Part shown: in pieces, positions 41,182 through 53,379 of the stretch
Layout of the letters: every line of letters starts with the position of its first letter
Position numbering within the stretch: the stretch's first letter is position 1
Origin: Endotrypanum monterogeii
Taxonomy: Eukaryota > Euglenozoa > Kinetoplastea > Trypanosomatida > Trypanosomatidae
Direction of reading: 5' to 3'
Length of the DNA: 64,000 bases
Assembly (NCBI GenBank): GCA_000333855.2
Contig: CM007314.1
Span: 1,167,768-1,231,767 of the forward strand
Position numbers and translations under genes: made by a program
The notes under the pieces: model-generated
What the model was told of the DNA's origin: nothing
Seen by the model: only the letters and a program-made list of their open reading frames with translations
The model's database searches: none

Positions 41182-43095
41182 TCAGGCCGCGCCCGTGGAA
41201 GTATCCGCCTGCAGCAGAGCAGCAGGCACACCCAGATTACGCATAACTGTAGTGCACAGCGCAACACTTCGCGAGTCCACTGTGGAATTACTAGAACGCA
41301 GCAATTTTAAAGCCCGGCGCATAGCAGCAACATCTGCAGTCACAGCCAGCTCTCGTAGCAAGCGCGCCCCGTGCTTTACATCGACACACGACTTGTGAGC
41401 TACATTGAGCTCGGCGACCTGAAGAGCAGCACCGATGTCCCGTGCGTTAAGCGCAACAGCCATAGCTTCGTGCAACCAGCCAGAGGTCACCGCGACGCCA
41501 GCGGCTCTCATCTCACGCTGCAGCGACGGCAGTCGAAGAGCTCCGTCGATCGATGCAGTTGCTGCGTACACCTCCAGCAGAAGTGTGTAAGTAGTACTAG
41601 TGGGCACGGATTCGTAGCGCGGGTAGAGACGAAGAACCTCTTCGGCACGCGTCGCACCACCGGCGAGTTGGCACGCGGCCAGCAGCAAGTCAAGTGTCAC
41701 AGAGGTCACAGGCACCGGATCACGTTCCTCCGCGTTCTCAGCCGTCGACTTTTCCGTGACGAGCGACCTGGCGGGGTCTTCCACCTCGGTGGCGGCAACT
41801 AGTGGGGTGAGAGCAGCGACTACGTTGCGCACCGGGTCTGACGACAGTAGCGACAAACGACGCGATTGGAGAAAAAGCTTTGGACGTGCACCTGGACGGT
41901 TGTATGGCGCAGGTACCTCGCTCTCCAGCACCCGCAAAGCGGACCGCACTCGCCCTGCTTTGGTGAGAGCCTCCACGTAAAGAAGCGCCGCCACGGGCTC
42001 GTTCTCCTTCGCAAGAAGTCCAAACCGCCGGTAGGTATGGATATACGCGCGCAGATAGGCCGCGGCGTCCGCATCCCCATATTTGGCACACTTGGCCAGC
42101 AGACGGAAAACAGTGATCTCGCTACTCAGTAGCGGCTCCTGAGATGCTCCTCTTGTTGCCGTCGAGGTGGAAGGCGAGAAGCTGTCGGCGACTTCCTCAG
42201 TAGGCGCAGGTGATGGGGATGAGTGCTGCTCTCGTGCCTGCACCAGTTGTAATACCCGAACCACCGCAGATGGTGGAGTGGACATGTTCATTGCACTAAG
42301 GAGGAGGTAAGGTAGCACAATAGACGACGTCATCCGCTCTGGTGCAGCACGATGCAACAGCTCAAAGCTCTCGTGGATGACAGCGGTATCGTAGTGCACA
42401 CGCAGCAGCGTTTGGAAGCAGTGTTGGAGGCGCAAGGGCAGAAGCGGGTAGCGGGAAACGGCGCCGGTGTCGATGACAATCTCGACCTCTTCGCGGATTC
42501 CAGGCCACCACGCAATACAATGTTGGTGACCGAGACGCAGGTACAGAAGAAACATGGAGAGCTTGGTCACTACATCCGGTATAATGCCCTTGGCCCGCTG
42601 GAGCTGCACAAGGTTTTCCACCTCGTATTGATTAAAAGTATCCGTCATACTAATGGCAAGCAGAAAGACGTTGAAAAGCTCCACAGACGGAGTGCGATCA
42701 TCTAGCTCGAGCAAGCACTGCGTGAAAAGAAAGCGCATCTCCTCCATCATTTGAAGGTCACACAACACCTTCAGCAGCAAAACGGTCATCGGCTCAACGT
42801 CTTCCAGACGCCCACAAAACTCTGTAAGCGGCTTTCCCGGCATGGAAGGCGTTGAAGGGGCCGCAATGTCCACACCCGTTGGGTGAGAAGATACGGACGA
42901 TGTGGAGGAGCCCTTTAAGCGCTGTCCCTCTTGCAGCTGGTAGGAGCGGTAGAAGCGCTGAAACTGTTTGAACACCTCTGCGGCAGCGAGGAGACCGCGC
43001 CCATCATGTGAAACAGCCTCCAAGACGACTTGGTATGGTGTGACGTTGGGACGGCCGGTCGCCTGCGCAATCAACCACAGAGTTGCACGACGCAT
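41182..43095 (-). CDS. Helical-repeat (PPR-like) protein, possibly mitochondrial
   Basis: 637 residues, almost wholly predicted helices in pairs, with tandem degenerate repeats of the tetratricopeptide/pentatricopeptide kind: for example VEPMTVLLLKVLCDLQMMEE, TPSVELFNVFLLAISMTD, SEITVFRLLAKCAKYGDADA, VTSVTLDLLLAACQLAGGATRAEEVL and STTYTLLLEVYAATASIDGA. Spacing of about 35 residues and the TY.LLL..Y pattern favour PPR. The N-terminus (MRRATLWLIAQATGRP) is basic and amphipathic, so mitochondrial import is plausible. Trypanosomatids have many divergent PPR proteins in mitochondrial RNA processing and ribosomes; this could be one of them, but no specific orthologue is claimed. The ATG at 43095 is the first in frame. 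Confidence 0.75.
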   Translation of the reverse strand: MRRATLWLIAQATGRPNVTPYQVVLEAVSHDGRGLLAAAEVFKQFQRFYRSYQLQEGQRLKGSSTSSVSSHPTGVDIAAPSTPSMPGKPLTEFCGRLEDVEPMTVLLLKVLCDLQMMEEMRFLFTQCLLELDDRTPSVELFNVFLLAISMTDTFNQYEVENLVQLQRAKGIIPDVVTKLSMFLLYLRLGHQHCIAWWPGIREEVEIVIDTGAVSRYPLLPLRLQHCFQTLLRVHYDTAVIHESFELLHRAAPERMTSSIVLPYLLLSAMNMSTPPSAVVRVLQLVQAREQHSSPSPAPTEEVADSFSPSTSTATRGASQEPLLSSEITVFRLLAKCAKYGDADAAAYLRAYIHTYRRFGLLAKENEPVAALLYVEALTKAGRVRSALRVLESEVPAPYNRPGARPKLFLQSRRLSLLSSDPVRNVVAALTPLVAATEVEDPARSLVTEKSTAENAEERDPVPVTSVTLDLLLAACQLAGGATRAEEVLRLYPRYESVPTSTTYTLLLEVYAATASIDGALRLPSLQREMRAAGVAVTSGWLHEAMAVALNARDIGAALQVAELNVAHKSCVDVKHGARLLRELAVTADVAAMRRALKLLRSSNSTVDSRSVALCTTVMRNLGVPAALLQADTSTGAA

Positions 43096-44194
43096 CTACT
43101 CCAAGAAAAAGCGCTCTGCGGTGGCGTATCGGTGTATATAAGCGCGTCCTCGATTAAAAAGAAAAGCTTCCTTATGCCACCACAGCAAGCACGTGTGTGG
43201 AAAGTGTTCGGTGAGAAAAGCGAAATGGGCAAAAAGATAGTCAAATGATGTCGACGGAACGGCACACCCACCGAAAACACATCGACGAAAAAAAAAACGG
43301 ATGGGGGCAGGAGGGAAGTAGAGAGGCGAAGGACAACTCCCTTTCCCCACCCACACGGTACGTAGCCCCTCCCTCCCCCACAAGCACACCTACAATTGCC
43401 TGCTTTCTGTGAGCCCTGCATTTTGTTGTGGTAGATACCCATCAGCATTGTCATGGATACAAGCTTCTCGCTTTAGATCCGAGTCAACGCGTGACATTAC
43501 GGCCGTGACGCTCGTGAAATTATGTCTGAAGCCTTCCTGCAGGTTTTCATGCCGGGTGATAGTCATTTTTCTACCGTCTTGGGGCCGAAGTCTTTTCCGC
43601 TTTCATCTCTCCCCTCCACCCTCAAAGAACAGCGCTTCGTGAGCCCGTATGGAGCAACACAGCCTCCGGTATTAGTGCATAACACCTCACATGACACAGA
43701 CACAAACACATGTACAGCTGCAGAGAGAAAACAAATAGAAATAGAGAAAACACACACACATAAATATATATATATATATATATTTATGTGTGTATGTGTG
43801 TTGACAGGAATTAGGGTAAAAAGCGGTTTTAAAACGTAGCAGCACCTCAATCGCTTAATCACAAACACGAGTGGGTGTGCGGTGCGATACGAAAAATATG
43901 ATGGTTAGAAACCTCAACAGCCCCCTCACTTTGTTTTTTTTTTTGCGGTACAAGTTCCTCTGCCCCATCTCTTTCTGCCCTCAGAGAAGTACTGATCCCA
44001 CACGCGGAGCGGTAGCCTCCACACCCCACGCGGAAAAGCACGACAGAACAGTATTGGTACCCTGAGGCGTAGACACTGGAACACCATGCAAGTGCTGTCA
44101 AGTCATAGAAGACGAAGTGTGCATGCGTGTGCTTGCTCGACTACGTGTGCAGTGCGAGTAGCGACTCGAGCACGACAAGTCATCCTGTACGAAA
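43096..44194. other. 1.1-kb spacer with AT palindrome
   Basis: AdoMetDC 3' UTR and leader of the PPR-like gene. No gene seen. It carries a long inverted repeat at 43750-43797. Confidence 0.7.
43750..43797. repeat. CA-TA-TG inverted repeat
   Basis: A 26-base perfect palindrome (43761-43786, TAAA-(TA)n-TTTA) extended on both sides by CA and TG runs, giving arms of 24 bases with one mismatch. It could form a hairpin in the AdoMetDC 3' UTR. Confidence 0.9.
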
Positions 44195-45343
44195 CTAGTT
44201 GATTTCCTGTCCGGCAGTCTCAGTCACTGCCGTGACTGCCGCTTGTGCCTCCTCGGCAGCAGGCGTCCTGACGTAGTTAATTTTCATGGCCACATAGCCT
44301 GGAGCAAACTCATTTGTGGTGCGGTGTAGAACGCTATACTCAGGGTAGTACTCCGGCTCCACACCAATACTCATGCCGCTGTTGTATGCCTTGCCGACGG
44401 CGCTTTCTGGGTCTAGGAAGACGATCACGGTAAACCTCTGCGGTCGGAAGACCCCCAGAACTTTTTTCACACGGTCTGAGTAATTCTCGGCTCGGCTGTT
44501 CGTCTCGTAGGAAGCAAAGGAGCAGTGGTCCTCTGGGGTAATGTGCAGCGTTTGATACTCCTCGTCGCGGATGGCGTTGATACTGTAGCCACAAGGCTCA
44601 AACTGAAGGTCGTGCAGCGTCCACGAATCGTCCACAACAGTGTCCAGGTGGGTTGAAGCGCGTATCGCAGCTGTCTCAGGGCTGGTGGAGAAGAAGTGGT
44701 CGCTGAACCAGTACTTTGTCTGCTCCTTGTCGAGACCATACATGGTCATACTCAGCTGTGTGTCATCCTCGGAGCTGCAGGGACGAATAATGTCGTCGTA
44801 GCAGAAGAGAAAGTAGTGGTCACTGTCCACAGGGCCGAATATGTAGGGCTTTCCAGTCGGGAAGTGCTGCTTCAGGGTGGCGAACTCATCTGCCAACGAG
44901 GTGTGAGGCCCCTTTTGCTCCCATGGAAAGGAGTAGTTCTTATGCATGAAGGAAACCCATTCCAGCTCTCCACGAACGGCGCTGATTGCCTCCAAGATTT
45001 TAGGAATGCTGTTGAGCAGCGTCGTGGTGCCGCAGGTAATGAGAATAATACGGTTTTTCATGACGAAGAGCGAGCTTTCGGTCAGCACGTAACTGTTGAT
45101 GTACGCATTCGCTTCCCTTGTCACGATCTGGGCGTTGAGGGAGCTGACCACGTCGGTCCACACGGACTCGTCAAGGCTGCGCAGTCCATTCACGTGCGTT
45201 TCGGGGGTAAAGCGCAAAATCACCTCAAGGCGTTTCTCCGGGCCCTCGAAACTAAATCCCTGCTTGGGATTGTACCCCTTCATAGACCCCCACATCGCCA
45301 TGAGTGTGAGGGGATCTTTTGTGACAGGTGAGGTCGCGCTCAT
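44195..45343 (-). CDS. AdoMetDC: S-adenosylmethionine decarboxylase proenzyme
   Basis: 382-residue AdoMetDC, which makes decarboxylated AdoMet for spermidine and hence for trypanothione. All key positions are present: FEGPEKRLE (F32, E33, E36; substrate contacts), the self-cleavage site LTESSLFV (E89-S90, S90 becoming the pyruvoyl group), C104 in ITCGTTTLL, S254 in CGYSIN and H267 in LHITPE, equivalent to human E8/E11, S68, C82, S229 and H243. It should therefore self-process and be active. In trypanosomatids the enzyme is only fully active when paired with the inactive prozyme, whose gene lies upstream in the same transcription unit (54210-55163). The ATG at 45343 is the first in frame. The last 25 residues are alanine/threonine-rich. 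Confidence 0.97.
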   Translation of the reverse strand: MSATSPVTKDPLTLMAMWGSMKGYNPKQGFSFEGPEKRLEVILRFTPETHVNGLRSLDESVWTDVVSSLNAQIVTREANAYINSYVLTESSLFVMKNRIILITCGTTTLLNSIPKILEAISAVRGELEWVSFMHKNYSFPWEQKGPHTSLADEFATLKQHFPTGKPYIFGPVDSDHYFLFCYDDIIRPCSSEDDTQLSMTMYGLDKEQTKYWFSDHFFSTSPETAAIRASTHLDTVVDDSWTLHDLQFEPCGYSINAIRDEEYQTLHITPEDHCSFASYETNSRAENYSDRVKKVLGVFRPQRFTVIVFLDPESAVGKAYNSGMSIGVEPEYYPEYSVLHRTTNEFAPGYVAMKINYVRTPAAEEAQAAVTAVTETAGQEIN

Positions 45344-46256
45344 CCTTTGTTTTGGTCAATAAATTGAAAAAAAATCTTTTCTGGTATCGGTGCCGGGGTT
45401 GGCACGCCAATCACCTCCGAGATATTAGTGTGCTCGTGCCGTACGCAGGAAGCCGAGAATGTGAATGCGTCCTGTGCAACGATATGACGAAACTGGAGAG
45501 ATGTGCTGAGGGGAGTGGCAGCGAGCGACGACAGTATTTGGCTTGCTTATCTGGAGGAAAAATAAAAATGTGACCGAGATAAGGAAGAGAGACACCGTGG
45601 AGGAACCCCCAGCTACGACCGCGTGCGTGAGAGCAGGGATCATCAGACAGACATGAAATGAGCAGACGACTTAGTAATGTCAAACAGGAGGAACGAGAGC
45701 AATCGTGTGCATCCCCGAGGACCCCGCCCATATAAAAAAAAAGGGGGAAAGGTTACAGCTACCACCAACAGACACCCACAGGCATCGCATCAAGATCCTA
45801 AATATATTCGTTTTGCCTCATCGAAGCAAGAAGGCCACCGGCCTCTGTACGAGAGGTGTTTACCTACACCCATCAACCCATGTGCCAATGAAAAACCAAT
45901 GCAATCTGCCGGAGAAGAGATCATAAGGAGCCAAACAGAAAAAGACACCCCCACCCCCTTAGATTGCAGTGGCATCCTCTTTCGATTATCTCACTGGAAT
46001 ATTGGCCAATGTGATTTCTTTTGTTCACCTTCGATTTGTGTACATGGGTATTTCCCTAATGCCGAAGGACGCACTACAGCCTCGTTGATTATGAAAAAAA
46101 AAGCAGCAGTACACGTAATACGCGCGAGGGCGTCGGGGGAAAAAAAAAACATTGACCAAGAAAAAATATGCCGGGCTGATACCGGTGGGAAAAGGTCATG
46201 TATCATGAGATCGTTAGATAATGATGCGAGCAACAAATTAAAATTAATAATAATAA

Positions 46257-46293
46257 TAAATATATATATAAATATATATATTTATAATAATTT
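46257..46293. repeat. AT-rich imperfect palindrome
   Basis: AAATATA units, TATA runs and TTTATAATAATTTATT within the long gene-poor region. Confidence 0.8.
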
Positions 46294-47441
46294 ATTCAAG
46301 GCAGGAGATATGGTGTGACAGTAAAAAAAGGGGGGAATAAAGACTACATGGGTTCCAAAAGTAAGGCCACACATGTATTGGCAGAGGGCGGTGGGGACAG
46401 GGGGCGAAATCAGGGGAGCACTTCCCCCCCCCCCTCCCCCACTATTATCCTCATTGGGTGTTCCCTCTTCTTGTCCCCGCGCGCCTTCTCCCTTATTAAA
46501 ATCTGAATAAGCGAGAAGAATAAAGAGGAAAAACAAAGGGGCGCCTAGCTACATACTCACACACACACACACACAGATAGACCCATTGAGTTCCACTGAT
46601 GTGTCATACGAAAGGCAAATAACATAGCAAAGACTAGTATCGTAGCCCTGAGATATCAAAAAAAAAAAGAAAAGAAAAGAAAGTTGACGGTAAAAGGAGG
46701 ACGAATGAATGATAAAGCCTCTCTTCACCCGTGAAGACCCTACTTGTATCAAATAATCCGTTGCTATCTCGCCTTGGCTACTCTCCTCACAACTCAGGCG
46801 TACTGAAACCGATATGACCTCGCTGACATTTTTTTTTATTGCGCCCCATGTACGCGATGTTCAGTAGACCTCTTGCGACCACCTGTTTTGTAAGCTTAAC
46901 TTGGCTTGCGTCTGCACTGAACGCAGAATGAAATCGCTGGTTCTTGCAGTCATATATCTTTGTGTTTAGGGGCTGCGCAGCAACCGTGCCACAGTGATGT
47001 ACAGCTACAGCCAACGCAAGCACGGGATTACAAGAAAAAGTATATATGAACGAGTCGCTGTGGCAGAACGTGTAGAAAGGAGCGTGTGCTGTTCGATGTT
47101 GTCTTGATTCCCCCCACTCATCCCCACTCATCACCCACCCCCACCCCCTCCGACCTACTTCGGGACTTTTACCTGTGAACGCAATCGCGCGCACGAATTG
47201 ATAGAATGCACTGCTTAGGTGAGGTGCGAGTATCCCCCGGCCCCAAAGAACAACCAACGCGTGTACATGACCAGAATAATAATAGAAAAACTCAAGAAGA
47301 CGAGGAAGAGTTCGAGATATGTTACATGCACGCGGGACCCGCAAAATTTCTCACATACAAAAAAGAGACACATATTATTCAAGCGGTAGGCAAAACGTGA
47401 ACCAATGCATACAGTCAGGTGCCCAGGTGAATACACGCACA

Positions 47442-47442
47442 T

Positions 47443-47474
<32 letters not shown>

Positions 47475-47483
47475 CATATATAC
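47442..47483. repeat. TA/CATA microsatellite
   Basis: About 20 TA units broken by two CATA units. Confidence 0.9.
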
Positions 47484-47599
47484 GCACAGTAACAAACTCG
47501 CAAAGCTGTATACACCTCTGTAACTGCTTAGCAACAGGGGCAGGAATGTGTAATGCTGCGGTGATGAAAGCGTGCCATTTTTTTTTTTTGCCGTGGCAA

Positions 47600-47635
47600 G
47601 CTGACAAACAGAAAAAATCTTTTGCAAATTATCTG

Positions 47636-47670
<35 letters not shown>

Positions 47671-47764
47671 TATATACTATATTAGTTAACTTAACGTATA
47701 GTGACGGCGGATAGTCGTTGTATTACACTACGTTATTCGCTACACAACTCCCACCATGCGTAGA
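47600..47764. repeat. Imperfect duplicated block, copy A, beside gap
   Basis: Corresponds to 47785-47960 with many small indels: a poly(A)/TTTT start, a (TA)n tract, then CTTAACG and a CCCACCATGCGT end. The right half looks like a noisy read of the right half of copy B. Confidence 0.7.
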
Positions 47765-47784
47765 NNNNNNNNNNNNNNNNNNNN
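47765..47784. other. Assembly gap (20 N)
   Basis: Undetermined bases between two similar blocks. Confidence 0.99.
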
Positions 47785-47846
47785 TTTGTTTCCGTCGGCG
47801 AAGACTGTAGAAACAAGAAAAAATAACTTTTGTTCTAATTAATCTG

Positions 47847-47893
<47 letters not shown>

Positions 47894-47960
47894 TTACTTA
47901 ACGATAGTGAGCGGGATAGCGTTGATTCACACGTATTTGCTCACAATCCCACCATGCGTG
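47785..47960. repeat. Imperfect duplicated block, copy B, beside gap
   Basis: Counterpart of 47600-47764; contains a (TA)n tract at about 47850-47880 and CTTAACGATAGTG, and ends with CCCACCATGCGTG before unique sequence. Confidence 0.7.
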
Positions 47961-48143
47961 AATCGGACAAAAAACATGCTAAGAATGAGAACATTAATAA
48001 TAACAAAATCAGCGATGCAGTCTCACGTGCGCTTAAGTAGCACATGTGTCAATTGGGGAACACATGAATGCTGTATATATTTTGGGATGAAGGAGGGAGA
48101 TTCAATGGTGCACACAGTGTCAATGTTTTCTTTCTCTCCTGTG

Positions 48144-48181
48144 CATACATACATATATATATATATATATATGTATGTATG
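48144..48181. repeat. Perfect 38-base AT palindrome
   Basis: CATACATA, then a TA run, then TATGTATG: a perfect palindrome of 38 bases in the gene-poor region. Confidence 0.92.
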
Positions 48182-51100
48182 TGTCTGTGGGGGAGGGGGA
48201 CATCTAATCTCCTTCCTGTCCCTCTCTACATGGGTATAACCTGGATCGATACGAAACACAACACACGCACACCATTGACAAGACGAGCATCGGCACGACG
48301 AAAACACGATCAATAGGAAATGGGGAAAAAACGCCATACCAACAACGGAAAAAATAAAACGTAACCAAATATTGGCGACACATACGCAGTCCATATGCAT
48401 ATACAGACGTATATATGAGAATATGCAGAAATATCAACAAGGACACGTATGGGTACACAGACACACAGACGGACATGAGACCGAGAAAAACAATTTTGAG
48501 ATTAGTTGCAAAGCCGAGACGGGAAGAGAAAAAAGGGCGGTGGGGGCCAGCTCGATGAGGGGGACGGAAATGCAAGGCAACAAGAAAAGTGTACTACTCT
48601 TATCGACTGTTCTTTTTTCTAGTCCTGTGGTTCTTGTGCTTTGCATGTGAAGCTCAGCGCAGTGACCATCGGTGCTCATCGCACTTAACTTTGGTTGGGG
48701 AAGGGGAAGGGGGGCCTATACTCTTTCTCCGGCATTTTCTTTGTTAAATTCGTCTTGTCAACAAAAGGGGGAAGAGGACTGGGGAGGGGAGATGACGCCG
48801 CAGACGAAAAAGAACTCGCAGCTCTATATCACTAGGAGGTGGCGCAAAGGTCAGGGGGGGGGGAGGGGAAGGGGGAGAGTTTTCTGTCGAGCAGCAGTCG
48901 TTCGCGTGAGCCCGCGGCGAGCGAAAAAGGAACGCATTCCAAGACGAGCAACACCGATCAGATGACTGACGATTTATTTGGCGGGTCAGCCTGTATTAAA
49001 GAAAAGGAATCAGGGGCGTATGCCTTGCATGAAACGGAAAGAAAAAAAAACAGCAAAACGAGTGAAAAGAACAAACAAGGTCATCGCCGTGCCGCTGATA
49101 CAAACGCGCAGGGCTCATTAATCACCAAACTGCGACTAGGCACTGACAAGCAAAGTATACCGTATGATCTTCCCCTTTTTCTCTCTTCCCGTCCCTCTCC
49201 GCAGCTAAAAAGGAGCTTCATGGGGGGTATTGAAAGGGGGTGAGCGCCGTGCTCGGGGCCCCAGCACGGTCGAACCTTTTTTTTTTTTTTTTGGGGGGGG
49301 GGGGGGACACATGCATGAGGAACAACAGAATCACGAAGATCTGAAAAGGCGCAAGTCGGCAAGGGGCCGCAGTAGACCATCTAGGCCCTCTAGGCCGAGT
49401 AGAAGCGCACCTTTTGTGTGCGTGTGTGATCCGCTTCGAGAATAACACACACAAAATAACTACCGCAATCTGCGAGATTTACAGCGAATCCTTCGACCGG
49501 ACCAGAAACAAGGAAAGACTGAGGTGGAGCATGAGCAGACCAGCCGAAAAAAAAAAATATGGATATCCGCACTCCTCAACGTCGTATCCCCCTCAACCAT
49601 CTCTGGAACCATTACTAGATCCCTGTCATCTACCTCTGTCACGTATTCGCCCAAACCTACAATCGCTGGGACCTCCCCATAGCACGCCTCAGCTCAAAGA
49701 CGCCAGTGAACCCCCACCCCTCCCCACCGCCCTTAAAAGGTGTCTCTTGCTTCGCCAGGAGAGTACTCCTCTCGATCTCCTTGGAATTGTAGGGAGTCAC
49801 AACATACACACGCTCCACACATGCAAGGACACACCCAACCCTACACGAAGTTGATGCCCTTTCCCCCTCTGGGGGGTTAATACCACACTCATGTCGTCGA
49901 TGCATATTCCCACGTGCCCTCAGTGTTTTTTTCTTGTTCTGGAGCAACAAACTCGACAGGAAACTTCGCTCGGAGACAAGTAGGTGCAGATGAATAAATA
50001 TATATATATATATATATAGGGAACGTTGATAAGGGAAAAAACTTCAGGCGAAGGGCTCGTGCACAGGGTCTTGTGCGTGGCTGTACAGCTCATTTCCTTT
50101 AACGACTCGAATTGGTTTCCTTTGGTCCTCTGGTGTAGCACAGTGAATCTTTCTTTTTTTTCTTGCCTCGATCACATCTCGGATTCGAGATATCCTTTGC
50201 TTTTGTGCGGGGAGGGAAACGAGGGTTGTGACAACTCTTTCCTTGCCCCAAACCCCCACCCCACCACCACCCCAGATACCAGAAGCCGCCCAATCTCTCG
50301 AACCTAGCCTTCAGCTTCTTACTTGTCTTTCCTGCCTTTCCAAAGACGCACACGTACGGGTACCTGTATACAGTTTATGTGATTGCTTTTCCCCATACTT
50401 GGCCTGTCTCAATCGTATAGCGCACTCACATGTTCCCTCTCTGAGAATTAAATCCGAAACAAACCTCGGCAAGAGCGAGGCAGGGGAAGCAAGAAGAAAA
50501 AAAAAAGAAGGACCACCAAAGCGCACACGCCAAACAGACTCAGTGAACGCGCTGAACAACGTTTGTTTGTTGGAGGTTGGTGCTCACCCTCTCCCTGGGT
50601 GTTTGGTGAGGCCTGTCCTGCATGGCGAATTAGTCGACACGAGAAAAAAAAAAAAGGTCATACGTAATACTAAGGAGTAAGAACGATCGGATGATAAACA
50701 CAAAAGGAGAGGTGAGTGGAGTGCCCCTTGGAGACATACAAGTAGCCGTGTCAGCGGGAGGGGGAGAGCGTGTCCCTATCTGCTACCCATTTCCCAGGAC
50801 ATAGGTACACATGCACACACGCATGGGGACACATCCTTCGCTTGGTCAAATAGAAGTCGGTATCGAAGACAACAAGAACAGCGCAGGGCATCTTCATTTA
50901 CTTCATCATTCCCAGTGTTGTCTTACAGCAACAGTCATGATCACCACACCGACTCATCCCTCTTTCCTTTCGATGTGTGCTGTCGAGCTCCCCTTTTTTG
51001 CTCCTCTTCTTGTGTATGCCACCCGCACCATGACCAATGACATCCAAGACAAGACATCGGTCATTATCACATACGCATGGTGACGCGTTTATCTGCGATA

Positions 51101-53379
51101 AAGCAAAGCCTCTTGAAGTGCTAGTACAAATAAGAACCGAAATAAATTATGGGGAAATCACTAGGAGGGGGTATGATAAGACAGCGGCGAGAAACAGTCT
51201 CGAGATACGAGATGCCGCGTGAATTGAATAAAAGCAAAGAAGCCTTTTTTGTCGTCGATGCAGCGTGCGTGCGTGCGTGCGTGCGTGGGTGTGTGTACAC
51301 ACATCCACGCACGCAGTTCCATTTGGATAGGGTGTCAAGTAGCAGTGAGTCGCATTTCCTCCTGGCCCCTTCCCCCCCCCCTCGCTCACAGCCGCATATG
51401 AAAACAATGACAACTAATACAAGAGCACCCCGACGAACACTTCGGTGTGAGAACGGAAACAGGGACTGGGAGAAGGGCACCCAGGTCAGCACGCGAGACT
51501 TGAGTAGTTCAGCCGACTGTTCATAAAAAAGAGGTATTTCAAGATGCACTCGTATTCTCTTCTTCGCATTGCATTCTAACGTTTAGCTTCGCCAATAACA
51601 ACAAATTGTGAAACCACAGGATTTCCGAGGGGAAGAAATCTCCATCTTAACCAACGGATAAAGTTGGACTCACATCGAAGAGTGGCGACTTCGCTTGTTC
51701 GCTATGTGCGCGTGTATGTGTAAGGGTGGTATGTGCACGAATAACGAATTGTGCGCAAGTACGCACTCACTTGTCTTTTTCTTCCTTCTATGGAATATAC
51801 TGGACAGAGTGACCAGTTGAGTCGAATATTTTTAAAGTCGATTAAAAGCTCTCAAAAAAAAAAAAAGGCCTAACCCAGGCACTGGTATTACCGATGTATC
51901 CAGCTCCGAATAGCTCGGTGACACATGTGCTCTCCTTCGCACAGAACCTCACCTCTCAAAGTGTAGCGATGGGTCCTTTTTGTTTCATATGTTTGTTGGA
52001 CTCCTCCTTCTTGTATAGTTTAGGGGTTTTCTTCTTGTCTGCGTGTGTGTGTGTGTGCAATAGCGACAAAGGCACCGTGGTTGATTGCGCCTCCACGACT
52101 CCTGTCTGTTGGACCTCACTTGACTCCCTCCATCATTCCTTCTCGGCCTCACAGTGCCGAGAGTGAGCGGGGGATGTGTTCAACCCGCATCAACAGACAC
52201 ACACGCACATGAAAAAAAAAAGGAATCGAGTTTGCCCTCCATTCAGCACAGAGAAGAGGAAGAAAAAGCGAAAGCGAAAGAATATGTGAAGAAGCCCTAA
52301 AGGGGGGATAGTCTGCCGCGTCATCTCCCAAAAAAAATGACGCACTGTATCACTACCGTCACCGTCCTCACCCACGCACCCCCCTCGGAAAAACAAAGAC
52401 CAGCCAGAGAGCGGTAAAACCATCGTTTCTTCCCTGTGAGGTCAACAGGAGAGACAAATAATTTTATTTTCAAAAAAAAGAGACTAGCGTGCATAGGCGA
52501 GGTTGAGACCCCACAAAATGCGCACCACCGCAGTCATTTAAGTTACTACATATACATGCAACACCAAACAAATAACAAAAAAGAGCCGGAAGAAAGGATC
52601 AGAACAATTACAGCAACAAAAAAAAGGGGGGCAACGCCCTCCGAGCTACCACTGACAAGACCTAAACATACGACAGTCGCGTTATGGTTCGATCCTCAAC
52701 AACACCCCACCACGGCTCGTTTCTTAAACACGCACATGCTCGCTGGTACCCAGTTCGCTCTCCCCACAAAAAAAAAAGGTCAACACACGTGATTAGCTCC
52801 CTGCCCATCCCCCAAACAAAGCCAAAAGGAAGGCTCGCTGCACAATATGGGAACCACTAATTATACTTCACTGGGAGTATCGATGTGCTTCGGTGTGTAT
52901 TAGAAAGACAATGTGGCTCTATTCCCGTTGATGGAACCATACGAGCACGTCCAGCCGATGGACACACAGGGCCCTCCCCCCCCCCGACACGCACACACGC
53001 ACACTGCCTGCCTCTGCTGCACCACTACACACCACGGTCATTAAGGATGCGCTGCCGGATGCCCGAACGAGCTACGCGGCAAACCAACTCGCTCCTCTTC
53101 CACCTGCCCACTCATTCAAGCAGACCGTGCTCCACATTCCGCCCGCAGCCAGAAACAGTCGGATGTTTCCCTTCGGGATGACATGAGGAAACACATGTGC
53201 GTGTCGGGGCGAGCGCAAGGAGGCTGCTGACCAGGCGATGGAGTGACGACTCTCTAACACCTCCCCAACGTTACTTCATTGCTATCCTTCCGCTGCAACA
53301 GCCGGATGCCTTTCATTCAGCGGGGTCGCACAGCCCCTGCGATCACCTTTCACGCACCTGGTATCGGTGCCTCATCGCA

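Noticed and set aside
46787..47344. 185-codon minus-strand frame in the gene-poor region
   Set aside because: Begins with TTG; from its first ATG only about 115 codons, with no family features and spacer-like composition.
52680..52705. tRNA T-arm-like GGTTCGATCC
   Set aside because: The flanking bases do not pair as a T stem and no acceptor or anticodon arm is found.
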